A stretch of 64,000 bases of DNA, taken from NCBI GenBank assembly GCA_964438865.1, contig CAYTMI010000001.1, forward strand, positions 496,001 to 560,000, in the 5' to 3' direction. Under the pieces are notes generated by a model. The model saw only the letters and a list, made by a program, of their open reading frames with translations, did not search any database and was not told where the DNA came from. Both the position numbers and the translations under genes were made by a program. Positions 1 through 8,944 of this stretch are shown piece after piece; the stretch's first letter is position 1, and the number at the start of each line of letters is the position of its first letter. The stretch is from G016234445 sp964438865. GTDB taxonomy: Bacteria > Chloroflexota > Dehalococcoidia > Tepidiformales > Tepidiformaceae.

Positions 1-1268
1 GCGTCGGTCATCGTTGCGGGGTTGTCGCCGCGAACGCGCCGCTGCCATTCGAAGGAGAGGCGGGTGCATTCGTCGCCGCGCTTCTGGGCCGTGACCAGGA
101 AGCGGGCGAGCGGCAAGGCAGAGCGCAGCCGGTAGCGAAGGAGCTTCCACGACCAGCGGATCTTCGGTTTTTCGCGGTATTCGCCGCCGAGAAAACGGTG
201 CTCGACGGCGTCCGGGTCGCCCCCGAAGCTGCGTTCGGCGACGGCGCGGGTGGCGTTCACGTTCAGGAAGGCGCGGTTGAAGAACATGCCCACGAAGCGC
301 GGCCATTCGTCCTTGTCGAGCAGGCGGAAGCGCTGGTAGGTGGCGGTGTAGGCGCGGTGGGCGCTAGCCGCGAAGAGCGTCATCGAAAGCGGCGTGAGGA
401 GGCCGGGGAGCACTTCCTGGATGTTCGCGCTCGTCCAGAGTTCTTCCGGCGTGGTCTCGGAATCGAACTCGCTGGTGCCGCCGCTGGCGGGCTCGCCGGT
501 AGTTGTGATCGGGCGCGACTGCAACATCCAGAACGTGTCGCCCTCGAAGGCGAACTCGATGTCCTGGGGGGCCGCGAACGCTTCCTCGGCGCGGATGGCG
601 GCGGCGGCGGCCGCGCACGCGGCGGCCGCGCTGAGCACCGGGGCGGCCGGGTGGTGCGACTCCAACAGGGCGAGCCCGGGTCGTTCGAACACCCAGCGGT
701 CGGCCTCCGCCTGCCCGCCGACGAGCGCCTCACCCGTCCCCGCGACCGCCTCGACGATGGCGCGGCCGGGGTCGCTGGTCACCGGGTCGGCGCTGAAGGC
801 CACTCCCGCCGCGGTCGCCGGGACCATGCGCTGGACGACGACGGCGATCCGGGCTTCGTCCGCCGCCTGGCCCGCCCGGGCACGATAGGCCACGGCGGCC
901 TCGGAATGGAGCGAAGCAGCGCAGGCTTCGATCGCGGCGAAGAGTGCGAGTTCGCCGGTGACGTTGAGGATGGTTTCGTGTTGGCCGGCGAAGGATGCGC
1001 CGCTGCTGTCTTCGGCGACCGCCGAGGAGCGCACCGCCACCGGTTCGCCAGCGGGGACGAGCGCCCGCCATGCCGCCACGGTCTCGGTGCGGAGGTCGGG
1101 AGGGATCGCCCCGATGCCGTCGATCGCGTTGATGGCGGTGGTGGTGAGGACGAACGCGGGCGGGACCAGGAAGCCAGCGCGGACGAGACGAGCGAGACTG
1201 ACGCCCTTCCCTCCCGCAAGCGCGCGGTCGCCGTCGCCAACCTGTTCGAGCCAGAGGATGTACGCCAG
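1..1268 (-). CDS. PEP/pyruvate-binding domain protein (PEP synthase / PPDK-like), partial
   Basis: The reverse strand from 1268 to the left edge is one open frame whose product has the N-terminal nucleotide/PEP-binding domain of PEP synthase and pyruvate phosphate dikinase. Visible marks are GGKGVSLARL near the start, AVRSSAVAEDSSGASFAGQ, and the domain-closing PQDIEFAFEG...LQSRPIT. The segment after it (ANIQEVLPGLLTPLSMTLF) is the linker typical of PEP-utilising enzymes. The phospho-histidine and TIM-barrel parts would lie beyond the window, so the exact reaction cannot be told. No in-frame ATG, GTG or TTG lies near the expected start. A CTG at 1268-1266, 6 nt after AAGGAG, gives the usual family start (M)AYILWLEQVG. 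The gene is divergent from the LexA-controlled gene. Confidence 0.85.
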   Translation of the reverse strand, partial: MAYILWLEQVGDGDRALAGGKGVSLARLVRAGFLVPPAFVLTTTAINAIDGIGAIPPDLRTETVAAWRALVPAGEPVAVRSSAVAEDSSGASFAGQHETILNVTGELALFAAIEACAASLHSEAAVAYRARAGQAADEARIAVVVQRMVPATAAGVAFSADPVTSDPGRAIVEAVAGTGEALVGGQAEADRWVFERPGLALLESHHPAAPVLSAAAACAAAAAAIRAEEAFAAPQDIEFAFEGDTFWMLQSRPITTTGEPASGGTSEFDSETTPEELWTSANIQEVLPGLLTPLSMTLFAASAHRAYTATYQRFRLLDKDEWPRFVGMFFNRAFLNVNATRAVAERSFGGDPDAVEHRFLGGEYREKPKIRWSWKLLRYRLRSALPLARFLVTAQKRGDECTRLSFEWQRRVRGDNPATMTD

Positions 1269-1402
1269 CGCGGGCTCCTTCGGGGTTCCCCCGTCCGAGT
1301 GTACGGGGACTTCTCGATAGTGACCTTTCTGCCGAGACAGATAATGAGATCGATCAGTTAGGCAATTGCCGCGGGGACGACAGGAGGTGTCGCGGCAGGT
1401 TC

Positions 1403-1432
1403 TTGACAGTATTAGAACAGATGTTCTATATT
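1403..1432 (+). promoter_or_regulatory. Sigma-70 type promoter carrying a LexA (SOS) operator
   Basis: A -35 box TTGACA (1403-1408) and a -10 box TATATT (1427-1432) are separated by 18 nt. The spacer is filled by the perfect palindrome TAGAACAGATGTTCTA (1413-1428), which contains GAAC-N4-GTTC, the core of the Gram-positive type LexA box. A repressor bound there would block RNA polymerase directly. It sits 28 nt before the ATG of the ImuB-like gene, so DNA-damage induction of that gene is the natural reading. Confidence 0.85.
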
Positions 1433-1459
1433 CTCTGGACAACCGTCAGGAGGCCCCAC

Positions 1460-2404
1460 ATGCGAACCCTCTGCCTCTACCTTCCCCGCCTCGCCACCAC
1501 CCTTGCTGTGCGGCAGCGCCCGCAGGCCGACGGGCTGCCGGTAGCCCTGCTCGCGGGAACCGGCGCCGACGCGCTGGTGAGCGCCGTTTCGAGCGAAGCC
1601 GCCGCTTCCGGGCTGGTCCCCGGGATGGCCGCAGGCGAAGCCCGCTGCCGCCGCCCGAACGCCGCCTTCCTCCCCGACAATGCCGCCGCGAGCCTGGACG
1701 AAATTGAGCGTCTTGCCGGTATTGTCGCCACCTACGCGACACCTCTTGTCGCCGCTGGCGGGCGTGACCACCTCTTCGTTGCCCTCGATGGCCTCGAAGC
1801 GCGCTTTGGAGATGAAGCCACCGCCGCTGCCCGCATCGCCACCCGCGTCCGCGCCTGGGCCGGGAGCGACGTCCGCGCCGGCGTTGGCGGTTCCCGGGCG
1901 CTGGCCCTCCGCGCCGCCCGCTGCGCGCACCGCTACCCGCTCCTGGACGACCAGTCTGCCGAGCCTGAAGCGGCCCTTCCCGCCTTCCGTGCCGCGCCGG
2001 AGTCGCTCGCGGCGTCGACGAAGCTGTCGAAGACCGTGGCAGTGGAGCACCTCGCAGGCGCCCTCGCAGCCTTCGCGCAGCGGACGGACATCCTCCTCGC
2101 CGACCGCAGTTTCCGCCGGGTGGAGGTCGAAGTCACGAGCACCGAAGGGACGTTCACCGTCCGCGCGGTCCCGCTCCGGCCGCTGCACAGCGCCGCGGAG
2201 GCCCTTGCACTCGTGGCTCCCCGGCTCGCGGCGGCGGGCATCGCGGGCGTGAGGTCAGTACGGCTGACCCTCCAAGCCCTCGGCCCGGACGTCCGTGTCC
2301 GCGCGGCAGCCCCGGAGGCGTCGCCCTCCGCCAGAGCCGCCCGCACCGACGACCGGCCCCACGCCCGCCGCCCCCGCCAGATGCTCCTCCTCGCCGCGAG
2401 CTAA
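1460..2404 (+). CDS. ImuB-like Y-family DNA polymerase relative
   Basis: The 314-residue product begins LCLYLPRLATTLAVRQRP and continues VSAVSSEAAASGLVPGM, the signature N-terminus of ImuB-type Y-family polymerase relatives. The expected catalytic acidic residues are absent: the first motif reads CLYLPRL rather than D-x-D, and the second reads VALDGLEARFG rather than S-D-E-A. It is therefore probably a non-catalytic mutasome factor, as ImuB is. It is shorter than typical ImuB (about 500 residues). The ATG at 1460 is preceded by CAGGAGG with a 6-nt spacer; an ATG further upstream lies inside the promoter. The LexA box upstream implies SOS control. No imuA or dnaE2 partner is adjacent, which is unusual. 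Confidence 0.75.
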   Translation: MRTLCLYLPRLATTLAVRQRPQADGLPVALLAGTGADALVSAVSSEAAASGLVPGMAAGEARCRRPNAAFLPDNAAASLDEIERLAGIVATYATPLVAAGGRDHLFVALDGLEARFGDEATAAARIATRVRAWAGSDVRAGVGGSRALALRAARCAHRYPLLDDQSAEPEAALPAFRAAPESLAASTKLSKTVAVEHLAGALAAFAQRTDILLADRSFRRVEVEVTSTEGTFTVRAVPLRPLHSAAEALALVAPRLAAAGIAGVRSVRLTLQALGPDVRVRAAAPEASPSARAARTDDRPHARRPRQMLLLAAS

Positions 2405-2498
2405 GCCGGCTGCCGCTGGCGAGCACCATCTCGACAACGTGCTTGTGCTTGGTCCTCCCCAAGCTCAACCATGAGGCACCCTCCGGCGGAGAAAGCCC

Positions 2499-3587
2499 GT
2501 GGAAGCGTTCAACACGACCGAGGACGAGCCGCGTTACCTCCAATGGCTCGCCGCCCACCCGGCGGGGTTCGTCGTCAATGCCGCTCGCCCCACGGCCACT
2601 CCCAGGTATCTCAAACTCCACAGCGCGTCGTGCTGGACTATCGGTGCTAACGCCAGCGGCGGCGGCCGGCTCACGGGACGCCAATACCAGAAGGTGTGCT
2701 CGACCAGCCGTAATGAGCTGGAAGACTGGGCGAGCAAAGCCGTCGGGGGAGAGCTCAGCCCCTGCGGCGCCTGCCTCGCCTCTGGCGCGCGCCCTTCACC
2801 CGTCAGAACAGCTCGCGCGGAACGCATCCAACCTGCAGCCACCCACACGCCGACCGGCGCCATTCCCGCTGCGCCACTCGCCGGATCGCTGCCGAAGCGC
2901 TGGCAGCCCGGGAACGTCCTCGCTTCGGTCGAGGGAATACGTCCGTTGCTCGCAAGCTGGGAGTCGGCTCACAAGCCCGCGCAAGTTCGGCTCAAGGCAT
3001 ATCTCGACGATCTCGAGAGTCGCCTCACGATGGACACACTCCCGCGTAAGGGCCTCTACCTCGACCTCGTTGTAGATGTCGAAGTCGCGGAGCGTCTGTC
3101 CCGGCACTACGACCTTGAGAACTACCTGACGCCCATCGCCGCTCGCCTCGGCGCGTCCCGGTTCGTGTACGTAAGGGCCATCAAGCGGGTGGGCGGCGGC
3201 TCGACTATAGAGATCGGAGTCGCGGTGGAGGACTCTGTCCCGCTCGGAGCGCCGTGGATGTCGCTGGGGCTCGATGCGGGGTCTGGGGCGTCACAGAAGT
3301 CCTGGAAGGAAGGCATACGGGCTGCCCTCGCCACGTCCGGGGTCGAGAAGCTCCCGCCCGGACCGGTGGCTGTCGATCTTTCCTGGCGGTGCGGCCCGAC
3401 GAGGAACTGGGTGACGCTGTGGAAGCCAACCGGGGACGCCATGGGGCCGGTCCTGGGCGAGCCGGACCCGCACCACCCCTTCAATGTGGCGGACGACCGG
3501 ATCGTGGAGCTTCGGCTTCACCGGGACGTGGACTCGGACAACGGCCATGACGTTCACGTGGGCCTCGCGTGGCGCACCGGCGGCTAG
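2499..3587 (+). CDS. Hypothetical protein with N-terminal His/Cys-containing domain
   Basis: The 362-residue soluble product starts at a GTG preceded by GGAGAAAG. Residues 1-95 (GFVVNAARP...YLKLHSASCWTI...KVCSTS...CGACL) resemble a small domain common in uncharacterised bacterial proteins, with a conserved His-x3-Cys and a late C-x2-C that could bind zinc. The rest carries YDLENYLTPIAARLG, faintly reminiscent of the Asp-rich D-L-x-N-Y segment of RusA-like resolvases, but this is too weak for a function. It follows the SOS-regulated gene by about 95 nt on the same strand, so co-transcription is possible. Confidence 0.6.
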   Translation: MEAFNTTEDEPRYLQWLAAHPAGFVVNAARPTATPRYLKLHSASCWTIGANASGGGRLTGRQYQKVCSTSRNELEDWASKAVGGELSPCGACLASGARPSPVRTARAERIQPAATHTPTGAIPAAPLAGSLPKRWQPGNVLASVEGIRPLLASWESAHKPAQVRLKAYLDDLESRLTMDTLPRKGLYLDLVVDVEVAERLSRHYDLENYLTPIAARLGASRFVYVRAIKRVGGGSTIEIGVAVEDSVPLGAPWMSLGLDAGSGASQKSWKEGIRAALATSGVEKLPPGPVAVDLSWRCGPTRNWVTLWKPTGDAMGPVLGEPDPHHPFNVADDRIVELRLHRDVDSDNGHDVHVGLAWRTGG

Positions 3588-3684
3588 AGGGTTCCCCGCC
3601 CCACCCGCACGATCGACCTTCGGCCCCCCACTTTCCGTCCGTTAGGACGGCGACCAGTGCCCCGGCGCCTGCGACGGTAGCAGC

Positions 3685-4182
3685 ATGTGGAGCGTGACAC
3701 GGCACCCGCGGGTGGCCCTGGCGATAGCCGCCGCGACCCTCGTCTTGGTGGGGGCGGCCTGCGGCGGTGACGGCGGGAGCGGCGGTGAGACCGACCCCAC
3801 CGCGTACCCAACGCCTTCGAACCTCGGCTTTGGCCTCCCGATCTACCCGGGTGCCGAGTACGATCCCCCGCCGCCATCGACTTCTCTGAAGTTCGTCTAC
3901 CGCGTGGTTGTCCCGGGCGGCAAGTCCTATGACCAGGAGTGGCATGAGTTCTACGTGGCCGAGCCCTGGGAGGTAGTCGTCGCCTGGTACCAGGACACGC
4001 TCGACGACCCGGGGCTGGAGACCGCCGGTAAGGGAAGTCTCGGTGGCCGGGAGACGATTTGGTGGTCGCTCGACAAGACGGAGATTGGCTTCAAGACAGT
4101 GCATGTTGCCGAGGTAGCCACCGCCAGCGCGCCGGTGACCGTCATCAAGATCTACATGAACACCTACGTCGTGGCGAAATAG
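3685..4182 (+). CDS. Small secreted lipoprotein
   Basis: The 165-residue product has a basic start, a hydrophobic stretch and a lipobox ending LVGAAC at about residue 26, followed by a flexible Gly/Ser/Asp tail. It should therefore be exported and lipid-anchored on the cell surface. The mature part (PIYPGAEYDPP...WYQDTL) has the layout of small lipoproteins common in this lineage: a YPGA-type start and an aromatic-rich core. The gene at 16245-16868 has the same architecture (FPGAELLDSF), suggesting a shared family. No enzymatic motif is visible and function is unknown. Confidence 0.7.
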   Translation: MWSVTRHPRVALAIAAATLVLVGAACGGDGGSGGETDPTAYPTPSNLGFGLPIYPGAEYDPPPPSTSLKFVYRVVVPGGKSYDQEWHEFYVAEPWEVVVAWYQDTLDDPGLETAGKGSLGGRETIWWSLDKTEIGFKTVHVAEVATASAPVTVIKIYMNTYVVAK

Positions 4183-4300
4183 CAGCGAGCGCAGAAGCTG
4201 GCGGGAACGGGTATGCTCGCTTCGCCCGGGCGGCAGAGGCGGCGCGGCGGGCTGGTCAGTGCACCATATTCATCGGGGACTGAGCGCCCGGGAGGAACCC

Positions 4301-5299
4301 ATGCCACGACTGACGCCCGCCGACGAGTACTTCTACCACCAGATCCCTGAGCCGCTCCCGAACGTCGCCGCCTACCACGACTTCTGGCGAGAGAGCCTCT
4401 ACTTCGTCGCCCACCACCCGGAACGCCTGGATGACGTCATCGTGCTTACGCTCGCGCATTTCCCCAAGCGGGAGGAGATGGATTCGCTCCAACTGGGACG
4501 GATCGGCGGGGAGTTCGTCATGGCCCGCCATTCGCGCCCCTACGACGGCGACCCACACACGATGAAGGTGGGACCGGTGAGCATCGAGATCGTCAAGCCA
4601 TTCGAGACCGTCCGGCTTTCGGTCGATGCCGCGGCTTCCCCGGTGGGGCTCGACCTGACGTTTACGGCCCGGACGCGCGCGCACGCCCTCCGCCGCGGGA
4701 CGATGAAGGCCGGGCACGAGGTGGTCTGGGACCAGAGCCACATGATCCAGTCCGGCCGCTTCAACGGCAGCTACACGTACAAGGGCGAGACCCACGAGAT
4801 GCGCGACTGGTGGGGCCAGCGCGACCATTCCTGGGGCGTCCGCGACCATCGCCGCTGCCCAATGTGGATGTGGCTGGCGATCCAGCTCCCGGATGGGATG
4901 TTCTCGGTCTGGCACTGGGAATACGCGAACGGCGCGCGCGTCTACACCGACGGTTGCTGGGCGCCGGCCGATGGGAGCGAGCCCGTGCCGGTCATCGACT
5001 TCCGCCACAGCCTCCAGTGGACGGGCGCGGACGGCACGCCGGCGGACTACGGCCGCGACGGTGAGAACGTGCAGGGCATGGTCGGCCCGGTGGAGATCAC
5101 CCTGGAGGGCGGGAAGACGGTCGCGATCGACGCGGATGGCCGGTTCCATTCGCGCTACGGCCCCATGGGCGGAGGCCAACTGGAGATGGTCGTGCGGACG
5201 GGCGACGGGCGACGCGGGACCGCCGCCTACGAAGTGACGGGCGCCCACCACCATCGCTACTTCCCCATTGCCCGCGGGGACAACCTGCCGCCGGGGTAG
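4301..5299 (+). CDS. Lipocalin-like (CrtC/AttH-type) protein, DUF7064/7065-like
   Basis: The 332-residue product contains DWWGQRDHSWGVRD (about residues 168-181), followed by a Trp-rich stretch WMWLAIQLPDGMFSVWHWEY. That combination is typical of two-domain lipocalin-like proteins related to hydroxyneurosporene synthase and AttH. Members are often encoded near acyl-CoA and steroid or terpenoid degradation genes, but their reaction is mostly unknown. The ATG at 4301 is chosen because GGGAGG lies just upstream and the conserved N-terminus follows. There is no signal peptide. No obvious operon partner is adjacent. Confidence 0.65.
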   Translation: MPRLTPADEYFYHQIPEPLPNVAAYHDFWRESLYFVAHHPERLDDVIVLTLAHFPKREEMDSLQLGRIGGEFVMARHSRPYDGDPHTMKVGPVSIEIVKPFETVRLSVDAAASPVGLDLTFTARTRAHALRRGTMKAGHEVVWDQSHMIQSGRFNGSYTYKGETHEMRDWWGQRDHSWGVRDHRRCPMWMWLAIQLPDGMFSVWHWEYANGARVYTDGCWAPADGSEPVPVIDFRHSLQWTGADGTPADYGRDGENVQGMVGPVEITLEGGKTVAIDADGRFHSRYGPMGGGQLEMVVRTGDGRRGTAAYEVTGAHHHRYFPIARGDNLPPG

Positions 5300-5357
5300 T
5301 CACCGAGTTACGGAGACACGGAGTGGAGGCCCAGGCGTCGGGGGCTACAATCGGCCC

Positions 5358-5774
5358 ATGACGACGCCGTGGTCTTGTCCAGCCTGTGGCCGTGAGTTTG
5401 GCCAGCGACAGGCGCACGTCTGCGTCCCTGCGATGTCCATCGACGAGTACTACGCCTCGCGGCCGATTGTCGAACGGGCGATCTTCGAGGTTGTACGCAC
5501 TCACCTGGAGTCACTCGGGCCGGTCATCGTCGAACCGGTGAACGTAGGGGTGCTGTTCAAGCGCCGGCGCACGTTCGCGGAGCTTCGGCCGATGAAGCGC
5601 TGGCTGTCCCTGAGCTTCGGACTGAATCGCCGGGTGGACCACCCCCGCATCGCCCGGACCACGCGGACAAACACGGCGCGGACATACCACGGAGTCAACC
5701 TCACTGATCCCGGAGACGTCGACCAGCAGGTCCTCGACTGGTTAACGGAGTCCTATGTGGATTTCTCCGGGTAG
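5358..5774 (+). CDS. DUF5655-like protein with N-terminal zinc finger
   Basis: The 138-residue product opens with CPACGREFGQRQAHVC, a C-x2-C...H-x-C treble-clef-like zinc finger. A compact domain follows (SIDEYYASRPIVERAIFEVV...LGPVIVEP...VGVLFKRRRTFAELRP) matching the pattern of DUF5655, a small family often found alone or near DNA-processing genes. The ATG at 5358 places the zinc finger at the very N-terminus. The function is unknown; nucleic-acid binding would be a guess. It ends about 100 nt before valS on the same strand. Confidence 0.7.
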   Translation: MTTPWSCPACGREFGQRQAHVCVPAMSIDEYYASRPIVERAIFEVVRTHLESLGPVIVEPVNVGVLFKRRRTFAELRPMKRWLSLSFGLNRRVDHPRIARTTRTNTARTYHGVNLTDPGDVDQQVLDWLTESYVDFSG

Positions 5775-5872
5775 TCCGCGTGAGCCTGTAGATATGGGCG
5801 GTGGCCGTTACACTGGATGCCACGGCGGGCTGACCGCCGATTTCTGTCCGCTCCCGGACCCGAGGATTCGCC

Positions 5873-8578
5873 ATGACCAGCGCACCGGCTCGCAAGGAAC
5901 TCCCTCCTGCCTACGAGCCGGCGAGCGTCGAAGGCCGGATCTACCAGATGTGGGAAGAGGCGGGCTACTTCCAGCCCCGGATTGCTCCGGGGACGTCGCC
6001 TTACACCATCGTCATGCCGCCGCCGAACGTGACCGGCGAACTGCACCTCGGCCACGGGCTTGAAGACGCCATCACCGACGCTCTCGTGCGTTGGCATCGC
6101 ATGCAGGGCGACCCCACGCTCTGGCTCCCCGGCGAAGACCATGCCGGCATCGCCACCCAGAACGTCATCGAACGGGAGATCGCCCGGGAAGGGCTCTCCC
6201 GCCACGACATGGGGCGCGAAGCCTTTGTCGAACGCACCTGGATGTGGGTGCGGAAGTATCGCAGCCGGATTTCGGACCAGCACCGCAAGCTGGGGGCCAG
6301 CGCCGACTGGTCGCGCAGCGTCTTCACCCTCGACCCGCGCGTCGTGAAGGCCGTCCGCACCACCTTCGTGAACCTCTACAAGGACGGCCTGATCTACCGC
6401 GGCCTGCGGATTATCAACTGGTGCCCCCGCTGCGAAACGGCCCTTAGCGACCTCGAAGTCGACTTCGTCGAAGTGCCCTCGAAGCTCTGGTACATCCGGT
6501 ACCCGATCGTCGGCGAAGGCGGCATGCCCCTCCCCGACTACGTGGTCGTCGCCACGACCCGCCCGGAGACGATGGTCGCCGACACCGGCGTGGCCGTGAA
6601 CCCGGACGACCCCCGCTACGAAGAACGCATTGGCCGGATGCTGATGCTGCCGATCATGGGCCGCGAGATCCCGGTCGTCGCCGACGATGCGGTGAAGCCG
6701 GAATTCGGCACCGGCGCCGTCAAGGTGACCCCCGGCCACGACCCGAACGACTGGGACATTGGCCAGCGCCACGACCTTGATGTCATCGTCGCGATCGACC
6801 GCCAGGCGGTGATGAACGACGAGGCGGGGCCGTACGCCGGGATGCCGGCACTCGAAGCCCGTGAAGCCATCCTCCGCGACCTCGAAGATGGCGGGTTCCT
6901 CGACCGCGTCGAAGACTACGTCCACAGCGTGGGCCATTGTAGCCGCTGCAAGACAGAACTCCAGCCGATCCCGAGCGAACAGTGGTGGATGGACGTGCAC
7001 AAGGAATACGAGCCGGGCCGTTCGATCGCCGGCGCCGCCGCGGCAGTGGTGCGCGACGGCCGCATCCGCATGGTCCCCGAGCGCTTCACGAAGGTGTACC
7101 TGAACTGGATGGACAACATCCGCGACTGGTGCATCAGCCGCCAACTCTGGTGGGGCCACCAGATCCCGGTCTGGTACTGCCCGGACGGCCACATGACCGT
7201 CGCCGTGGCTGACCCGGCCGCCTGCCGGGAGTGCGGGAACCACTCGCTCCGCCAGGACGAAGACGTGCTCGACACCTGGTTTTCGTCGGGCCTCGCTACG
7301 CACGCCGACCTCGGCTGGCCGGACGAGACCGAGGACGTCGCCTACTTCTATCCCACGACCGACATGCAGATGGGCTACGACATCATGTTCTTCTGGTGCG
7401 CCCGGATGATCATGTTCGCCCTCTACAACATGCGCGACCGCGGACCCGAAGGCGAACTCCCCTTCCGGACCGTGCTGTTCCACGGGCTTATCCGCGACGC
7501 CAACAGCGAGAAGATGACGAAGTCGCGCGGCAACGTGGTCGACCCGGTGGTCTCGGCCGGGAAGTACGGGGCCGACGCCTTCCGCTTCGGGATCCTCGCC
7601 GGCGCGGCGATGGGTTCGGACCAGCGCTACAGCGACGAGCGCCTGACGGCCGCGCGCAACTTCGCGAACAAGCTCTGGAACAGCGCCCGCTATGTGCTGA
7701 TGAAGGTGGGCGACCGCCAGGTGAAGCGACCCCACCCGATGGACCGCGAGTCGTTCGCGCTGGAGGACCGCTGGATCCTTTCGCGGCTGGAGCAGATCGA
7801 GGCCGACACCGGCCAGCTGCTGCGCGACTACCAGCTTGGCGAGGCGGCGAAGGGGCTCGAAGAGTTCCTCCGTAACGACTTCTGCGACTGGTACATCGAG
7901 ATGTCGAAGGTGCGCCTGAACGCGGGGGACGAGCGGCCGCTGGGCGTGCTCGCCCACGTGCTCGACCACGGCCTCCGGTTGCTGCACCCGTTCATGCCGT
8001 TCGTGACCGAAGAGCTGTGGCAGGCGCTGCGCGGACGGATAGCGGGGGACATGGCGGCGGCGTTGATCGTCGCCTGGTATCCCCGGCCGGGCGGGAACTG
8101 GAAGGATGCGGCGGCCGAGGCGGCGATGGGACACGTGATCGAAGTCAACCGCGCCATCCGCAACATCAAGGCAGAGAAGAAGCTCCCGGCAGGTGAACGC
8201 CAGGCCGTCTACCTCCGTGCGGGCGGCTACGCCGAAGCCTTGCGAGAGACCTCCGCGGCAACGGCGTTCACCTCGCGCGTCGAACCCACGGTCGTGGGCG
8301 CGGACGCCCCGCTGCCCGCCGGCGAATACGCCTTCGCCCGGGTCGTCGACACCGAGGTGGCGGTCGCGCTGCCCCAGGTCGACACCGCCGCCGAACGGGC
8401 GCGCCTGGAGAAGGAAGCGGCCGAGGCCGAGGCCCACGCCAGCCGTCTCGAGAAGCAGCTGGGGAACGAGCAGTTCCGGTCGAAGGCGCCCGCGAACGTC
8501 ATCGCCGGCATGGAGACAACGCTGGCGGAGACGCGGACGAAGGTCGCGGGCCTGCGGGAACGGCTGGCGACGCTGTAA
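5873..8578 (+). CDS. valS: Valyl-tRNA synthetase
   Basis: This 901-residue enzyme charges tRNA-Val with valine in the cytoplasm. The class I HIGH motif is HLGH at residues 58-61 after PPPNVTG, and the KMSKS loop is KMTKS starting at about residue 547. The editing (CP1) domain shows ATTRPETMVADT near residue 226, which hydrolyses mischarged Thr-tRNA. The zinc-type WCPRCETALSD segment is near residue 183. The last 65 residues are the charged coiled coil (ARLEKEAAEAEAHASRLEK) typical of bacterial ValRS. Length matches the family. There is no T-box leader in the 98-nt gap upstream. Confidence 0.98.
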   Translation: MTSAPARKELPPAYEPASVEGRIYQMWEEAGYFQPRIAPGTSPYTIVMPPPNVTGELHLGHGLEDAITDALVRWHRMQGDPTLWLPGEDHAGIATQNVIEREIAREGLSRHDMGREAFVERTWMWVRKYRSRISDQHRKLGASADWSRSVFTLDPRVVKAVRTTFVNLYKDGLIYRGLRIINWCPRCETALSDLEVDFVEVPSKLWYIRYPIVGEGGMPLPDYVVVATTRPETMVADTGVAVNPDDPRYEERIGRMLMLPIMGREIPVVADDAVKPEFGTGAVKVTPGHDPNDWDIGQRHDLDVIVAIDRQAVMNDEAGPYAGMPALEAREAILRDLEDGGFLDRVEDYVHSVGHCSRCKTELQPIPSEQWWMDVHKEYEPGRSIAGAAAAVVRDGRIRMVPERFTKVYLNWMDNIRDWCISRQLWWGHQIPVWYCPDGHMTVAVADPAACRECGNHSLRQDEDVLDTWFSSGLATHADLGWPDETEDVAYFYPTTDMQMGYDIMFFWCARMIMFALYNMRDRGPEGELPFRTVLFHGLIRDANSEKMTKSRGNVVDPVVSAGKYGADAFRFGILAGAAMGSDQRYSDERLTAARNFANKLWNSARYVLMKVGDRQVKRPHPMDRESFALEDRWILSRLEQIEADTGQLLRDYQLGEAAKGLEEFLRNDFCDWYIEMSKVRLNAGDERPLGVLAHVLDHGLRLLHPFMPFVTEELWQALRGRIAGDMAAALIVAWYPRPGGNWKDAAAEAAMGHVIEVNRAIRNIKAEKKLPAGERQAVYLRAGGYAEALRETSAATAFTSRVEPTVVGADAPLPAGEYAFARVVDTEVAVALPQVDTAAERARLEKEAAEAEAHASRLEKQLGNEQFRSKAPANVIAGMETTLAETRTKVAGLRERLATL

Positions 8579-8581
8579 GGG

Positions 8582-8944
8582 TCACGCCCTGCCCAGGTAC
8601 TCCAGGCGGTTGATCATCGCTTCCGGAAGTGTCTCGTTGGCCAGCCGAATCAGGCGCCGCGCTTGCTCCTCGGGCGGCATTCCCTGCCAAGTGCACACAA
8701 CGATCCCGGCGTGAGAGCGCCCCGTCCGGAGCAGACGATGATGAAGCAGCGCGAAGTCACGCTGGTTGGCCGTGTACGTGACCCGCCCCTGGGTCTCCGC
8801 GAAGGCGAGTTGGTCCGGATCGGAGAGCCCAACGTTCCCCGCTTCAAGAACGGTAAGGACGTCGCACCCTCCATCGCGGAGCGCTCTCACGAGGCGATGC
8901 GCGCTGCAATCCTCGTCGAGGTAGAGCCGGAGCCGAGGCGGCAC
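8582..8944 (-). CDS. DUF5615-family PIN-like toxin
   Basis: The 120-residue product starts RLRLYLDEDCSAHRLVRALR and has VLTVLEAGNVGLSDPDQLAFA and TANQRDFALLH, the spaced acidic residues of the DUF5615/Mut7-C PIN-like fold. These proteins are presumed ribonuclease toxins. The GTG start abuts the stop codon of the DUF433 gene directly (TAG then GTG), so the two are translationally coupled as a type II toxin-antitoxin pair. It converges on valS with only a 3-nt gap. Confidence 0.8.
   Translation of the reverse strand: MPPRLRLYLDEDCSAHRLVRALRDGGCDVLTVLEAGNVGLSDPDQLAFAETQGRVTYTANQRDFALLHHRLLRTGRSHAGIVVCTWQGMPPEEQARRLIRLANETLPEAMINRLEYLGRA

Noticed and set aside
198..1361. Long plus-strand frames opposite the PEP-utilising gene
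   Set aside because: They are mirror frames of a clearly recognisable gene on the other strand, with low-complexity Gly/Ala/Arg sequence and no motif. GC-rich DNA yields many such open frames.
5753..8437. 894-codon open frame on the reverse strand of valS
   Set aside because: It is an antisense shadow: the plus strand encodes an intact ValRS with HIGH, KMSKS and editing motifs, and the antisense product has no recognisable domain.
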